Below the pieces are notes generated by a model. It had not been told where the DNA came from and searched no databases. It saw only the letters and a program-made list of their open reading frames with translations. Of a DNA stretch of 64,000 nucleotides, positions 1 to 12,070 are shown piece after piece. Every line of letters begins with the position of its first letter. Positions within the stretch are counted from its first letter, which is position 1. Origin of the DNA: Euglena gracilis (Eukaryota; Euglenida; Euglenophyceae; Euglenales); assembly GCA_039621445.1 (NCBI GenBank), contig CP154954.1, positions 50,881,847 to 50,945,846 on the forward strand, given 5' to 3'. Both the position numbers and the translations under genes were made by a program.

Positions 1-143
1 GAAATATTTCTCAGTCGACATTTCTTCCCTACAAGACTTAAGGAGGAAAAACACAACAAAAATTTGCAAAAAAAATGGCCAATTATCATCAAAAATTTGT
101 CACATGGGATGATGATGGCACAGCGGTGGTCGTCAAGCACCAC

Positions 144-315
144 CTCATTGGAGTGCCCTGCAGTCAGGCCGCCGTTGACACAGGTTGTGAGCTCCTGCAG
201 GGCGGCGCGATGCTCCGGAAGGGAGGGGTGGCCCGACACGGCGAACATCCCCACGTCGGAGATGGCGTGGGGCCAGGGCGAGGGGTCCGCCTCCATTGCC
301 GCGCGCAGCAAGCAA
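144..315 (-). CDS. Internal exon, unknown protein (gene continues off the left edge)
   Basis: Reading the minus strand from an AG acceptor (TTGCAG) at 315 to a GAG|GTGGTG donor at 144 gives one open frame of 57 codons: MEADPSPWPHAISDVGMFAV, then SGHPSLPEHRAALQELTTC and VNGGLTAGHSNE. GC content is far above the flanks and the splice signals are intact. I do not recognise the family. It probably belongs with the exon at 1966-2124 and the start-like segment at 2807. Confidence 0.55.
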
Positions 316-1965
316 CTGCAACGTGCCATAAACCCCCCTGACAGATGGAAGCACGGGTCACAGCGGACCGCCGCCTTCGGCGGCGTGGGGTGCACTTCCA
401 TGCGGACCCGATTTGTATGATTTTTGTTGATTTGCTTCAGAAACCCCATCAAAATGGGGTTTGCGCTTGAAGTGGACCTCCGCCTTCAGCGGTGGGGGAT
501 GCGCTTTTATTTGGACCCTACGCTTGTAGCGGCCCTGTGCTTCTATTTAGGGGGAGGGGCTTACTTCGCATCACCTCCATATCTGTACGGAGATCCTTCG
601 GAAAATACGTCAGAAGGAAATAAATAACAGCCCGAATGTTTGCATTTTCGGAACCTGGGCTCCATGAAAACATCTTTCAAGAAGCAACATCATAGGAGGG
701 GAGAGAGAAAGACAAAAGGAAAGGCAGGACAGTCAACAGACTGACGATGGATAAATCTGATTCTGCAGGTGAAGCGTTGTACTGAGAGTCCAAATAAACT
801 CCCCCAAATGATTTGGGTGGGAACCGGGCTTCTGTTTTGTGTTTTGGGCTCTACGGTGCTTACCCATAGCAGGCACACAATATGAAGGCAGGAGGGGGTG
901 GGCCGGACCCCCCCCCCCTCTGGTCCACGGGGGAGGGGACACCCCCACCTAAACAATGGCGCGGTCTGGGTGTCCGATTTTCGGCCTGGCACAAAGGAGG
1001 GCAGAAGATTTTTGACCCCCCCCCAAAATGATCAAAGGAAAGGTGCCATTTTGGGTACATTCGAGCAAAATTTTGCAAAAATGCAAAAATAAGCGCTGGA
1101 AGGAAGAATTAGACCTTTTTGGGGGTCCCTGGACCCCCCCCCCCGGAAGCCATCGGGCCCCCCCTTGGCAGGTGGGGGGTCCAGACCCCCCCCTCTGGCC
1201 CCAGCGGGGGGGGGGGGGGATCTGGACCACCCCTCCCCCCACCCAAACCCTGTACACCCTCCTAACTCTGCACGCCCCCGGGGGGTTCTGGACCCCAGTG
1301 CCTGCCGAACCAGGCATATTTCATTTGAAAATGGCCATTTTCGCCCCTGGCACCTTCGGCGCCATAGGCCCCCGAGGGTCGAAAGTGTCCAACCCCCCTG
1401 CCTGCCCATAGCATCCAGCCCCCCCCCCCGTGTTTAAGGAAGTCTGTGGGAACATGGGACCGGAAAAAAACACATCCAAATAACTTTCCCCCCTCCTTCA
1501 CACAGAACAGCATGCAAAATATGAATTAAAAATCAAGAACAAAAATCATCCAAAATGCCACGACGCTTTAATTATTTAAATAGGAATTATTAGTTAAAAT
1601 GGCATCAGGACGTCAGCCAGTACATATACTGAGCACGAATCGACTTGATTAGTTTCCTACTCCCAGGGGTGGTCCAGCAGCCAAAATCCATGCAGCCACT
1701 CTCGAACCTCCTGCCCATCTTCTCCATGGCGGGAGTCACGCAAGGGTGAGGAGAATGTTTGGCACCCCCCTCCCGCCGACCGAGTTCCAACTGTCCAGGG
1801 GGTGGTCGCAAGACCAGGTGTCAAACCCCCAGTATCGGTAAGGGGTTATTTGTTTAGGTCACCTGCAACCCCCCCCCCGATCAGAGGTAGTCGAACGCAC
1901 CCCGTTACCTGCAACGGTGTGTCAGAGGGCAAAGGGGGGGGGGATGCATAGAGAGGGGTTGGCAC
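316..1965. other. Repeat-rich intergenic/intronic DNA
   Basis: Holds C-runs and G-runs with short hairpins such as CGCCTTCGGCGG (370-382), AT-rich spacers, and the motif CCATAGCAGGCACAC near 867, which recurs at 6833. A minus-strand stretch at 1650-1760 looks weakly protein-like, but two frames compete and no splice sites are convincing. No gene called. Confidence 0.5.
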
Positions 1966-2124
1966 CTCCCTTCTGCTCTGTTTGCTGAAGCCATGCAACA
2001 ACAGTGGGCGACAGGCTCCTGAGGTCATCAAGCTTGAGCCCAGATGCGGACGAGAGTTGGTGGGCCCCTTCAAAAGCAAGGCGCAATCGAGTTATTTCAC
2101 AGTGATTTGTTGAACAAGCGTGGA
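1966..2124 (-). CDS. Internal exon, unknown protein
   Basis: Starts after a CCTAG acceptor and ends GGGAG|GTGCCA. The open frame reads NHCEITRLRLAFEGAHQLSS then ASGLKLDDLRSLSPTVVAWL. The composition looks like ordinary protein. The segment SASGLKLDDLRSLSP resembles SASAFKLPQFSLEDLRSP in the start-like exon at 2807, which may be chance or an internal duplication. Family unknown. Confidence 0.5.
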
Positions 2125-2150
2125 CTAGGATGAAAAGGATTACTAGTATA

Positions 2151-2371
2151 CCTCCCCCCCCCCTTCTCCAACAACCACTAAATATTGCCACTGATTAGGG
2201 GGGGGGGGGCTATTTTGGTCAAATATCGCTACTGACCGGGGGGTGGTCGTTAGACAAGACCGGGGTCAGAACCGCGAATGTCTGGGGAAAAAAGATCACC
2301 TGGTAAAAGATCGCTACTGACTGGGGGGGGGGGGTCGTTGGACAAGGTCAGTCGTTGGACAAGGGGGAGAG
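2151..2371. mobile_element. Short C-run/G-run inverted-end element
   Basis: Left end TA|CCTCCCCCCC followed by TTCTCCAACAACC. The right side repeats GGTCGTTGGACAAG (2336 and 2352) before GGGGGAGAGG. The ends are imperfect inverted repeats. Same family as 32874-33046; the right target base pair is not preserved. Confidence 0.4.
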
Positions 2372-2699
2372 GAATTTTTCGTTTGGGCATTCCACGTTTT
2401 CTGTGGTTTCCAACATCTTAAATGCACAATGAAGGTGATTTCTTTGCAGCCTTTTCGCACCCATGTGGTCATGATGTGGAATATCTCATCAGCCATCATG
2501 ATTGTTGGTGCCAATTAAGTCAATTGATAAATCCTTTGGTTCAAACTTCTTCTTACAGGCTTGGGCACACCCACCTAAACCCACCCCAAGGGCAACCCTC
2601 ATGCAAACGGGTTTCTAGCAGTGAATCGCACCCCCCTTCCCAAAGACCAGGGAGCCAACCGTATCGTTTCTGCTGGCAACTGCGACCTTCAGTGTCAGC

Positions 2700-2807
2700 C
2701 AGATGACCACAGGGTGGAGACCGCAGGTCCTCCAGGGAGAACTGGGGGAGCTTGAAGGCGGAGGCAGAGAGCAGCAACCCAGCGCTGAGCGCCAGCCGTG
2801 ACAGCAT
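2700..2807 (-). CDS. Possible first exon with signal peptide, unknown protein
   Basis: From the minus-strand ATG at 2807 the frame reads MLSRLALSAGLLLSASAF, a typical short signal peptide (charged start, hydrophobic core, small residues), followed by KLPQFSLEDLRSP. Possible donors (GTGGTC, GTCATC) around 2700 would join in frame to the exon at 1966-2124. No domain can be named. Confidence 0.4.
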
Positions 2808-3278
2808 GGGGGGCGTGGGGCGGCGGTGGTGTGGCTGGGCAGGGGGGGGGGGGGGTTGGACAGAGCGAGGGGTGAGGGGGGTTGGGTTGGCGGAAGCAAC
2901 ACATGTGAAGAGTGGAAAAGTAGCTGTGGGCTGACTTGATAAAAAAAAATGTCATCGCTAGCGCCTGTGGGCAATTGTCATTCCAGGCAGCTGATCAAGA
3001 TGGTAATGTGATGTTCCTCGCAACCTCATCAAGTCATCCCCACTGGCAATGTGATGGCTTGCTGCAAGGCAAACACTTAGATGGCCGGGAATGCACTTTT
3101 CTTGTTGAGAAATAAAAATATATATAAATATATATAAATAGGCAGTTTTAGTGAAATAACGCATCCGCATTGATGCCACTTCCAGACTGTGGGGTGAACA
3201 CCACAAAAATGAACTGCTTGGGTGTAACACAACCACATCAGGGTGAAAAAAAAAGAAAAAAAAAATAAAAAAAAAAAG

Positions 3279-3326
<48 letters not shown>

Positions 3327-6300
3327 TTTCCTTGAATGCTTGTCCACGCAACTACCTCTGAGAGCCAGGGCTCTTCATCCGACTGAGGGAAGAGGAAGAC
3401 CAAAAATTGGCATGCAAAGTGTTCACGCCCAGTACAAGCAAGTTCACCCCAGTACAAGCAAGAGGCCGATACAAATGGTCCAAATTAAAACATCACACCA
3501 CCCTCCGGCAGTGCAATGCACCTCCACTTTTGATGGTAATGCTACAGAAAACCAGGAAGCATTTGGAAAGATTTTGTCCAAGTAGAAGTGCCACCCGCGG
3601 TCCCCTGTAAGCGTACACTTTAACCAGGGGGATTACTCCATCAAGTCTGATGTGTTGGTGGAAGGAGGGGATGCCCCTTTCGGGCCCCTGCGAAAATGGG
3701 AGGGGGACCCTTTGTGGGCCAGATGAGAAGACACCACATCCACCGTCCTGAAACATCCACCGTCCTGAAGGTTCAACGATTCGCCTCAACTGTGATGCTC
3801 ACCTAACAAAGATTCCACCCTGTTTGGAAGCCTGGAACAAATCTGTTCCTTAACACTTGAGGAAATGCGGTGTGCAATTGGTTGCCTTATGTTGTCCTTT
3901 TCTGCACGTCAGCGGCATGCCAGTGGCCACACACGTCACCCGGGGCTTTTGAGTTAGCTGCTGAGAGAGAATCTTCATGAGGGGGTGGGGTAAACCAACC
4001 ATGTCGAAAAAAAAACCAGACAACAAATTCCAGGTTCACAAACTGAAAACATTTTATTCTGGAAATTGTGATTTCTTTGACATTTTTAGAATTTTCATTT
4101 CCTGTCTGCACATCAACTTCCACTGATAGATGGGCATGGACTGGTGGCACTGTTGACGGAGGCGAAGGGAGAGCAGATGGCACTGACACCATCCACAGGG
4201 TTCCGGCCATGTGACATACAAACACTCCAGCGAGGTGGAAAGAGGTGCCAGCACCACCATTCCAGAGCCACAGGAAACCAGAACAGCAGGAAAATACAGA
4301 TACAGAACAGAGAAGACTGCAAATCAGCAGCGCTGAGTAACTTTCTTGCGTCACATGATACAGTTCACTGGGTGTGGAGCAACACACAGCAGGCAGTTGG
4401 TTTAGCCCAAAAAAAGCAACAACACATACAGGTTTGTTGCAAGCTTTGCAACATAGTTCGACCGCATTGAGTCAACATTTCAGGGCATACAAGATTGAGC
4501 TCTTACAAACTCGAAATTGAGTCAAGAAGCTTATCAAAACAGTTTGGTTCATGAGATATTGCAGTTCGCGACTTGTCAAATAAATTTGTTTTCACCCATG
4601 GGCCAACCAAAATGTTGGTGATTTGAAATTGGCAAAACATACAAACCAGTATGTATCCTGGACCTCCATTCCCCATGGGAATATTTTTTCGGGCTAAATG
4701 AAACATATAAACTCAAATGCAATGGTTTTTTACCTTCCCCCCACCTCATTCCTCATCTCACTATTGAGGACTTTCCCTTTCGATGACTTGAAGAAAAAAG
4801 ACAAAAAGTCACAAATTATGTTTGCAAAGTTCTTTGTGATGATTAGGATTTTTAAGATGCACCAATAGAGCTCCGAATGCCTGTCAGGAGTGCGTTGATC
4901 ACACGGGATGCTAAGAGAAAGGGAACTTCACAGAGATCCCAGAAAGACAAACAAAAAAAAAGATGCAAAATCGATCCCACACCCTCACTCAAGTCCCCAA
5001 GAAAGGCTGGCTCCTCCACACTTTTATCGTTCCACAGGGGCATACAAGCAGTGTCGTCATCAGGATTGAGGTCCTTAATTTGAGTGGGTAATCTCTGGAT
5101 TTGTGGAGCAAATGGTAGAGCGGGGTTTAAGCTTCAGTAGCCGTCTCTTTTGGAGATAAAAATTTACAGGCTTCTCGATCAATTTTTTTGATGTTATTTT
5201 CAGGCAGGTTCCAATTTCGAGCTTCAAAAATATGTTCAAAAACGGTCCAATGAGCAATGATAATCTTTGGGTTGACGACATTTCTAATCAAATATGGAAC
5301 CCCACCTGACTGTCTTGAAATTGAACCCGTAAAAAGATTGGAGGGGTTCTACATGGGGGGGGGGGGTATCATGAAAGAGCAGAAAGAATGGAAAACCCCA
5401 ATGCTTCACAATCGCATTGAGGTGAGCGAAACGTTCAACTCCCAAAGTGGGTGGCCAGCGACCTTGGGTTGCATTGTTGTAGCATGCACGTGGTTCACTG
5501 GGATTGTTGATACAGGGATCGTTGTTTTTGGAGACCCGAATCACCTGCTTCGAACTTTGGCCATATGCCTCCTCCCAGCCATTGCCTTGATTACCTGTTA
5601 ACCCCCCTCCCAAATGAGACCTCCCCAAAAATTAAGATCCCCCCAAAAATAAGACCCCCCCCCAAAAAACACCCCCCTGCCAATTTTCGGCAAAAATCCA
5701 AAAAAGTGGACCCCCCCCAAAAGAAGGAGACCCCCCCCTCTGTATTTTCGGGGAAAATCAAAAAAGGAGACCCCCTTAAAACTGTGAAAATGCTCTTAAA
5801 TGGGTGATTTTTTTGAATTGAAATTTTTCGATTTTTGCCCATGTTGCGTGTGTCGAAATTGGCATTTTTTGAGGCTTTTTGCTCATTGCCAAAAATCGAC
5901 CTTTTTGGACCGATTTTTGGACCTTCCCGCAGGGAGGTTTTTTTCGTTTAAATTTTCAGCAAAAATCCAAAAAGTAGACCCCCACCAAAAAAAGACCCCC
6001 CTTGGGATTTTCAGCAACGGACCCAAAAAGTAGGCCCAAGGTCTTATTTTGGGCACAGGTTTAGACAGTTGGTCCGCCTTGAGAAAACCTAAAAGCAACC
6101 CCAAGCACAGGAAGTGCAGAGAGGCGCAATGGGTCGCCCCCAAATGCAGCTCATTTCGGAAATGAAGCAAATCAAACCATCACGCGCAAAAGCAGCCCAC
6201 CGCACCGCGGCCACGGCGCGGCAGAATCAGTGCCACGCAGCAATCCACGAGGTGGTGTGGTGTGCAACAAACTGCAGCGAGGGCGGGGTCATGCGCGCGG

Positions 6301-6336
6301 GATCCCAACTGCTTGCGGGAGGTTGGGGAACACCCC
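2808..6336. other. No gene recognised; poly-A tract and dispersed repeats
   Basis: Contains an A-rich tract at 3246-3322, unique-looking AT-rich DNA from 3.6 to 5.3 kb without a convincing frame, and a block at 5600-6060 of AATAAGACCCCCC-type repeats followed by a repeat shared with 43830-44010. Confidence 0.5.
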
Positions 6337-6598
6337 TCAACGGATCAGTGTCGGCCATCTCAATTCAGTCTTAACGTGGATTAACTGTGGCACAAGTGCG
6401 CAGCTCCGAATCCCTGGCCTGGGTGCGCAATGACAGAAAGAAAACAGTGTCCCCCTGTCTTCCTCCAAATCGATTAGTTTTGTGAGAATGCATTGGAGCG
6501 ATGCCATCGGGGATCTCACGGCCGGATCGTCAAATGTGCTGAAGTAGTTGCGTTCGAGACCGGCCCAGCCCATACCCTCGTACTTAGTCCACCACACG
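6337..6598 (-). CDS. Terminal exon, unknown protein
   Basis: An AG acceptor (GATAG) at 6599-6600 opens a minus-strand frame that stays open to a TGA at 6337. It reads SVWWTKYEGMGWAGLERNYF, STFDDPAVRSPMASLQCILT, KLIDLEEDRGTLFSFCHCAP, and ends in PTLIR. Residue use looks like a real protein and differs from the repeats around it. It could be the last exon of the ART-like gene upstream (7334-9965) or of a separate gene. Confidence 0.5.
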
Positions 6599-7333
6599 CT
6601 ATCAGTGGCAGGCCCCTGAACCCCCCCGCCCAATTGGGGTAGCCCCCTTGGGCCCGCCAAAAATCAGAAATGACACCCCCAAATCCTATCCCAGCATCAC
6701 AAGACAAATCCTATTCCACCAAAAATACACCATAAAAAAGAGAGAAAAATTCAACACTTCTGGGCCAGGCTTCTTTTTACCAACCCTGGGGGACAGGGAG
6801 GGGGGTGCCTTTGTGCTACGGGGTACCTGCCCATAGCAGGCACACCCCCCGGCCGGGGGGGGGGGTGGACCTCAGGAAATTCGGTGTCTAAAACAGGTGG
6901 TGGAGAAATTCCATCACAATCCCGCCAAACATTTCCTGGCCAATTTTGGCCGAGGCCCCAATTTTTCCGGACGGCTTCTTTCAATGTTTGCTGAAGCATT
7001 TGGCACTAAAAAGATCAAATGATCGCAAATGGCCAAAAATGACCAAAATTGTGCATGCCAACCAAGCCGATTTTCCCTTGAAAATGGCCATGGCAAAAAT
7101 CAATTCCACTCCCAAATTGTCATGACCAAAAAAGCAATGCCACTCACAATCAGGAAACCCCACAGGGATTTCCCAACAGACACAAGAGGGGACTCGCAAC
7201 CAATCTCCTCTAACTGAGCGTTTTGAGCTTCTGGGCACTACTAAAATTAAACAACATAAGACCGTTCCAATGGCAAGAGCCTGGGAGGTGTAAAACGAGG
7301 GGTGTTCATGGCGCAGCCGCATCATAATGCCAG

Positions 7334-7625
7334 TCACTCGCACCTGGTCTGCCGGTTCCAGGCTGTCTCTCTTCCACGGCAGGTGGTGCATCCACCCCCA
7401 GCCCGGAACCCCCACCGGCACCACATGGAACGCCGGCTGGTGAGTGCCGGCCCCTCGCACTCATCGCACGGAGCAGCGGGGAGGCACAGCCCGGACTCGA
7501 CAAACCCCGACCGCCCCGGGAGGACCAGCAGCTCCAGCTGGGCGTTGTTGAAGTGCGGGTCGATGACGTGCGGCTCAGCGTGGAGGGACTGCGGCAGCAC
7601 GCCCACCACCGCCCCGCCTGCTGGG
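7334..7625 (-). CDS. ART-like gene, third recognised exon
   Basis: The minus-strand frame contains VGVLPQSLHAEPHVIDPHFN, NAQLELLVLPGRSGFVESGL and CLPAAP. The IDPHF-N-N core with a following strand matches the C-terminal part of the YHGT/PSI-YA-HP family described at 9728-9965. The start depends on which AG is used (7625 fits frame with the previous exon). The frame stays open to a TGA at 7334, but a CAG|GTGCGA donor near there may end the exon first. Confidence 0.6.
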
Positions 7626-8954
7626 CTGCCACCCGGGCGGGGGGGGGGGGGCAAGGTTGTTCTGGGGGGTCTGCCTAAAATGGCTCAAGGGCACAGTTTT
7701 AGGTCGATGTTGGGAGGGGAGGGCGGCAAAGGCTTCCGGTCCAGCGCGTTGCGCTGGGGCAGAATGGGGCGCACCTCCTCCCCCTGGCCTTCCACCAGAC
7801 GGTGGTGGCCATGGGGCTCTGCCCTCCTGACAGTGCCCGAACACCTCGGCGGGGGGGCAGGGCAAAAAAAAGATGGTTGCGGTCACCTAGCAACCCCTGG
7901 GCGACTGCCAGGGGATTTCAGGCAAGCGCCCTTAGCGGAACTGGAAGTAGTGCACAAACAACCGGGCAGAGAGGACAGCAAAAAAAAATGGTTCGAACAC
8001 TTGGAGCCCACCAGACTACTTGGGGGGCTATTACTTTGCAAACTCTGGCCAATGGGAGTTTAAAAGGGGCCCTCCACATTATCAAACATCAAGGATTTCC
8101 TGCCCCTTCCATTACAGTCAGGACAAAAAATGACAGGAAATAAAAATGAAGGGAAGCCTCCAAATTTTTCCCATCATTTTCTCCCGAAATTTTCCCCCGA
8201 ACCCTTTCTACGCCCTGTGGGGGAGGGCACGTTCAGGGGCAGTCAAATTCCACACAAAACAGTCACGGATATGACAAATGATCAATTTTGGGGTTTGTTT
8301 GTAATGAATGATGTTTGTAATGAAAAAATCATACAAAAAGACGCCAGAAAACCATTTTGACAATTTTTGTGCACTTTTAAGTTGAATTTTTGCTGGCAAG
8401 TTTTCATCACAAGTGGGAAGAATTCTCTACCATTTTCCGTGAAAGCTGAGTTTCCCTACATTAGATTTTTCAAAATCGAAATTTTCATCATTTTTCCGGC
8501 CATTTCTGTTTCCTGCCATTTTTGCCTGGCCGGTGAAAGCAAAAACATCAAAACTTGTGTTGGGTCACCTTGTGAAACACGAGGGTGGCCGCCCCCCCCC
8601 TTTGACTGCTGGGGGAGGATTAAGGCCAAAATGAGATTGAACAAGGGGAAATTAGACTGAGTTCAGGTCAAATTCAGTTTGGCCCACATTCGATGGAATG
8701 TGTGCGGCCAACCCCAACTCCAACCCTGGAGATACCCCTCCCCTTCTGCTAACGACCCTGTCTTGGATTTTCCACCAACTCAAAGGTTGGATGATGAACC
8801 CCAGGACATTGGGGGGGGGGGCACTGTAAGGGGCACAGCTGCCCTTTTTGAACCTCAACCAAAAGAAGGCGGAAAAAAGAATCACCGGTTGAAGGGGCTG
8901 GCAACAATGGAGGGAGAACGGTCAAATCACCCGTCCCCAGTGTTGATTGAATAC

Positions 8955-9107
8955 CCGGCGACTCGGCAGCCCAGGTCTGGTTTGATCCTGACTTCCAACA
9001 CGAGCTGCACGTAGGCCAGCTTCTGGCCCAGCACCAGTCGCCGCACACAAGAGAACCGCGGGTGGCTCGCGTACACGATGCTGGGGGTGAAGTAGGCAGC
9101 GCCAGGC
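8955..9107 (-). CDS. ART-like gene, second recognised exon
   Basis: A 153-nt exon from GAGAG|G to GG|GTATTC, in phase with the exon upstream. It reads PGAAYFTPSIVYASHPRFSC, VRRLVLGQKLAYVQLVLEVR and IKPDLGCRVAG. The pattern Y-F-T-P-S-I-x-Y-A-x-H-P followed by a strand ending VQLVLEVRIKP is the middle block of the ART-like family. Confidence 0.7.
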
Positions 9108-9727
9108 CTCTCCAGAAAGGTCATAGACCCAGCAGAGCACTGGTCTTGTGGGCACAGACTGGTTACACGGTGCCAGACAAATGGGGTTGACCATCTGGGC
9201 CTGATGGTTGACCGTTTGCTAAGTTAACCCCCCCCCCGCAGGGCTGTACGGGAAGGCCTGGTGGGGGGGTCGACCTCCACCCACCATGGCACCCGCCAAA
9301 CTCAACATTTTCAAAAAAAATTTCCTTTGGCCCCCAGGGGGGGGGGGTCGGGACCCACCCACTCACCCACCCACCCCCTCCCCCCCCCAGGGTCCAAACT
9401 CAAAAAAATCCCTGGCAGCGACAATGTTTACCCAAAGGTCTCTTGTCCAAGTTTCTAGGCAATCGTTACAAAAAAATCAATATTTTTGTACCCAAAAATA
9501 GATGGAAAATATGCCAGCGCAACGGGTGGCCAACTGTTTCCCTGAACGTTTGCTGCAATTTTTGCAAACCAACAGACCCAGGAGATTCCATCCCTGACAA
9601 AGCGCAATGGGGTCCCACTCAAAAAACCTCTTTCTGAAGAGGTAAAGGCCAGCTTTCCCTGACGTTTTGTGGACCGATGGCGCACTTCAGTGCAGTTGCC
9701 AATTGCAGTGTTGAAACCTGGGCGTAC

Positions 9728-9965
9728 CTCCCGCTGTGCTGCCGGTGCCCGGCAAAGAAGCCCTGCTCCAGGATGCCCGCCACGCTCTCCCCGAACGTTC
9801 CGTGGTACGCGACGGTCCAGCCCTCCCACGCGGCGGCATCCCCCGCGTCCAGCGCGAAGCGGTACCAGCCACGGGGGCACGGGTAGGCCACGCCGCCCCG
9901 CATCTCCGGCACCGCCCAGAAGGTGGCCGCCCCGCCACGCTGGTGCCGCTCCGCCCAGGGGTTCG
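9728..9965 (-). CDS. ADP-ribosyltransferase-like (PARP/ART-like) protein, first recognised exon
   Basis: The minus-strand frame reads NPWAERHQRGGAATFWAVPE, YPCPRGWYRFALDAG, then WTVAYHGTFGESVAGILEQG and FFAGHRQHSGR, ending AG|GTACGC. With the next two exons it gives the order GW-R-FAL / W-VAYHGT---I-ILE-GF / Y-TPSI-YA-HP / VQ-VLEVR-KP / IDPHFNN. From memory this is a family of fungal, protist and invertebrate proteins with a PARP-like fold, where YHGT would correspond to the NAD-binding H-G-T. Enzymatic activity is unproven. Earlier exons are not identified. Exon phases between 9728 and 9107 agree exactly. Confidence 0.65.
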
Positions 9966-10607
9966 CTTTATGACCCGCTGGGAGGGGTGTCCAGCTCAGA
10001 GGCTGGAAAATTTTGGGCTGAGGCTGCTGGCTGACCCCCCCACAGTGGTCCCCAGGCTGGAACTGGGCCCGAGCTGGGTCGAAGTGGGTACCAAAAATCG
10101 AAACTGCAAAAATGCCCCAAAAACTGCCGGTTGTGCAAACTTTCAATTTTTGACCCAAAAGTTGTCCTGGCCAGCCCTTGCTGGCCCATTCTGTCCAGTG
10201 TTGGCCGGTTCTGCACCTACAAAAAGCAAAAAAATCCGTTACTGTCGAGCGGCCCAAAGGGCAGCTGGAGAATAAAGCAAACTCGTCGATGGGAGGGCAG
10301 GGGGTCCGAGGCTGGAAAAAGGCTGCTGGTTGGCTGGACCCCCTGCCCTCGGGCTTAAGCGACACTCTAGCTCCGCTGCATCCTCCCAGCTGCCAGCGGA
10401 GTCTCCACTCGGCCCAATGAGAGGCCATTTGCTGCGACATTCCAGTGCGCTATGCACCAACCTGGAAGTGTGCCCAGGAGCATTCATCTCGTAGGACTAC
10501 AAATCTATCACTGGTAATGAATTGTTACAGCACCTGCGCTGAGCTGTGCACGCGGACGAGCATTGGTGCCATCAATTGCAGATTCACATTGAATGCGGAG
10601 GAGAGTG

Positions 10608-10747
10608 TCACGCTGAGCAGCGGAGAACGCCCCGGACAAGAGCATAGTAGCGGTCGAACGCAGGCAGGAAGCGGATCGCAGTGAGCTGCACGCCGCACAG
10701 CTGCAGCCAGCCGGGGTCGATCAGGCAGCTGGGCTCGTCGCCAGGTC
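10608..10747 (-). CDS. Last exon of an unknown minus-strand gene
   Basis: Begins after GTGCAG and ends at a TGA (10608). It reads GPGDEPSCLIDPGWLQLCGV, QLTAIRFLPAFDRYYALVRG and VLRCSA. It joins in phase with 10848-11061 through a canonical intron that contains a (GGGT)n run, giving DPSCG-PGDEPSC. No family recognised. Confidence 0.6.
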
Positions 10748-10847
10748 CTGCACACGGGAAGCCAGCAAACAGTGCATGGGAGGGTGGGTGGGTGGGTGGG
10801 TGGGTGGGCAGGTGGGGGTCCATGCAGGCATACGGCGATGGGCACAC

Positions 10848-11061
10848 CGCAGCTGGGGTCGGCAGGGGAGCGCTGCAGGTCCAGCATCGGGCGCGTGGCG
10901 ACGCTTGGGGTGGCGGCGGAGTCCACGCAGCGGCGGCGGTGGCCAAGGGAGGCGGCGGCGGTGGGGGCGGCGGAGGGGAGGGGCGGCCTGTCATCCAAGG
11001 CCAGGCAGCCCGTGGGCCACAGCAACGGCCACTCCATGCAGCCGTAGGCCATTGCAATGAC
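10848..11061 (-). CDS. Internal exon of the same unknown gene
   Basis: From CGCAG|GTC to TGCG|GTGTGC. It reads VIAMAYGCMEWPLLWPTGCL then ALDDRPPLPSAAP, an alanine/proline-rich low-complexity stretch, and ATRPMLDLQRSPADPSCG. GC-rich, with good splice sites at both ends. Function unknown. Confidence 0.6.
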
Positions 11062-11801
11062 CTGCGGGGGGGGGGGGGCGACGGCAGGAGAACTTGCCCT
11101 GACCGCCACCCCCCTCCGCAAAACCACCACTCACGTAGTACCCTGCCCGTCCCCCCAACGCCGGGTGCCCCTTTGCTTCCTAGTCTCGGCTAGTTTTCTG
11201 CACCTGGGTTCGTTGCCACCATCCCCACACCTTTCAAATGTGCCAGCTACACCCTGCCAGCTTTTTTGGGTTGATCGAGGCAGCGCAAGCATGGGGCATG
11301 GATCACTCAAAATATTGAGATGGGGTAACCTGCATTCTGTGAAGATAAAATACGAAACTTTACATTCTTTTGAAAAGATGGAAACAAAATGGAAATAATC
11401 AATAAAGGTGGGGTTATCTGTTGGGTTACACTGGAGGAGAGGGTTAAGGAGGATTGATTTTTCAATGCAGAAGGTTTCATTTTCAGTGTTCATTTGTCAA
11501 GTGGTCACGGGTGCATATTTTTTGATTCATTTTTTTTATCCCAGGAACCTTTGGCACAGCGTCCACGAGTCATTGAAAGAACTAAGCAGGAAATACAAAT
11601 AACTGTGCACCCATCTCTACGCGAGTGAGTGCAAATCATGCCACAGAGTGGTAGAAAGGTTCTTGGGGGGTTAATCTTGGAGGAAGATCGGTATCGTTCC
11701 CACCATTGTCCTGATCCAATGCCGCCAGGTTGTAAACTTGGGTACCTTTTTTCCCTTCAAACAACAAATTGTCCATTTATCGAATTTTTTCCATCCTTTA
11801 C

Positions 11802-12070
11802 CTGAAGACCTTCGAGATTTCAATCAGATTCCCAGTTCCACCGCTGCAATGATGTTGCTCAGAACTGCAAGCCAATGGCAGTCGGGGGCACAATGGCGAT
11901 TTCACAACATTCTGGGCCCAGCTCAACTGCCAGAGGGACAGCACTGGGTGGGAGTTTGAGGAGGGTCCGTGGGGAAACAACAGGTCCGGCGTTCCAGGTA
12001 CCGAGGGCACGTCGTGCCCAGATGGGACTACTCTGACCGCATCCGGCGCCACATCACAGCAGAGGCCAGT
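11802..12070 (-). CDS. Probable internal exon, unknown protein
   Basis: The minus-strand frame reads LCCDVAPDAVRVVPSGHDVP, SVPGTPDLLFPHGPSSNSHP, VLSLWQLSWAQNVVKSPLCP and GTGNLIEISKVFR, ending at a strong CAG|GTAAAG donor. The 5' boundary is uncertain. It lies between other exons of the unknown minus-strand gene, but its donor phase does not fit 11061 directly, so an exon is missing between them or it belongs to another transcript. Confidence 0.45.
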
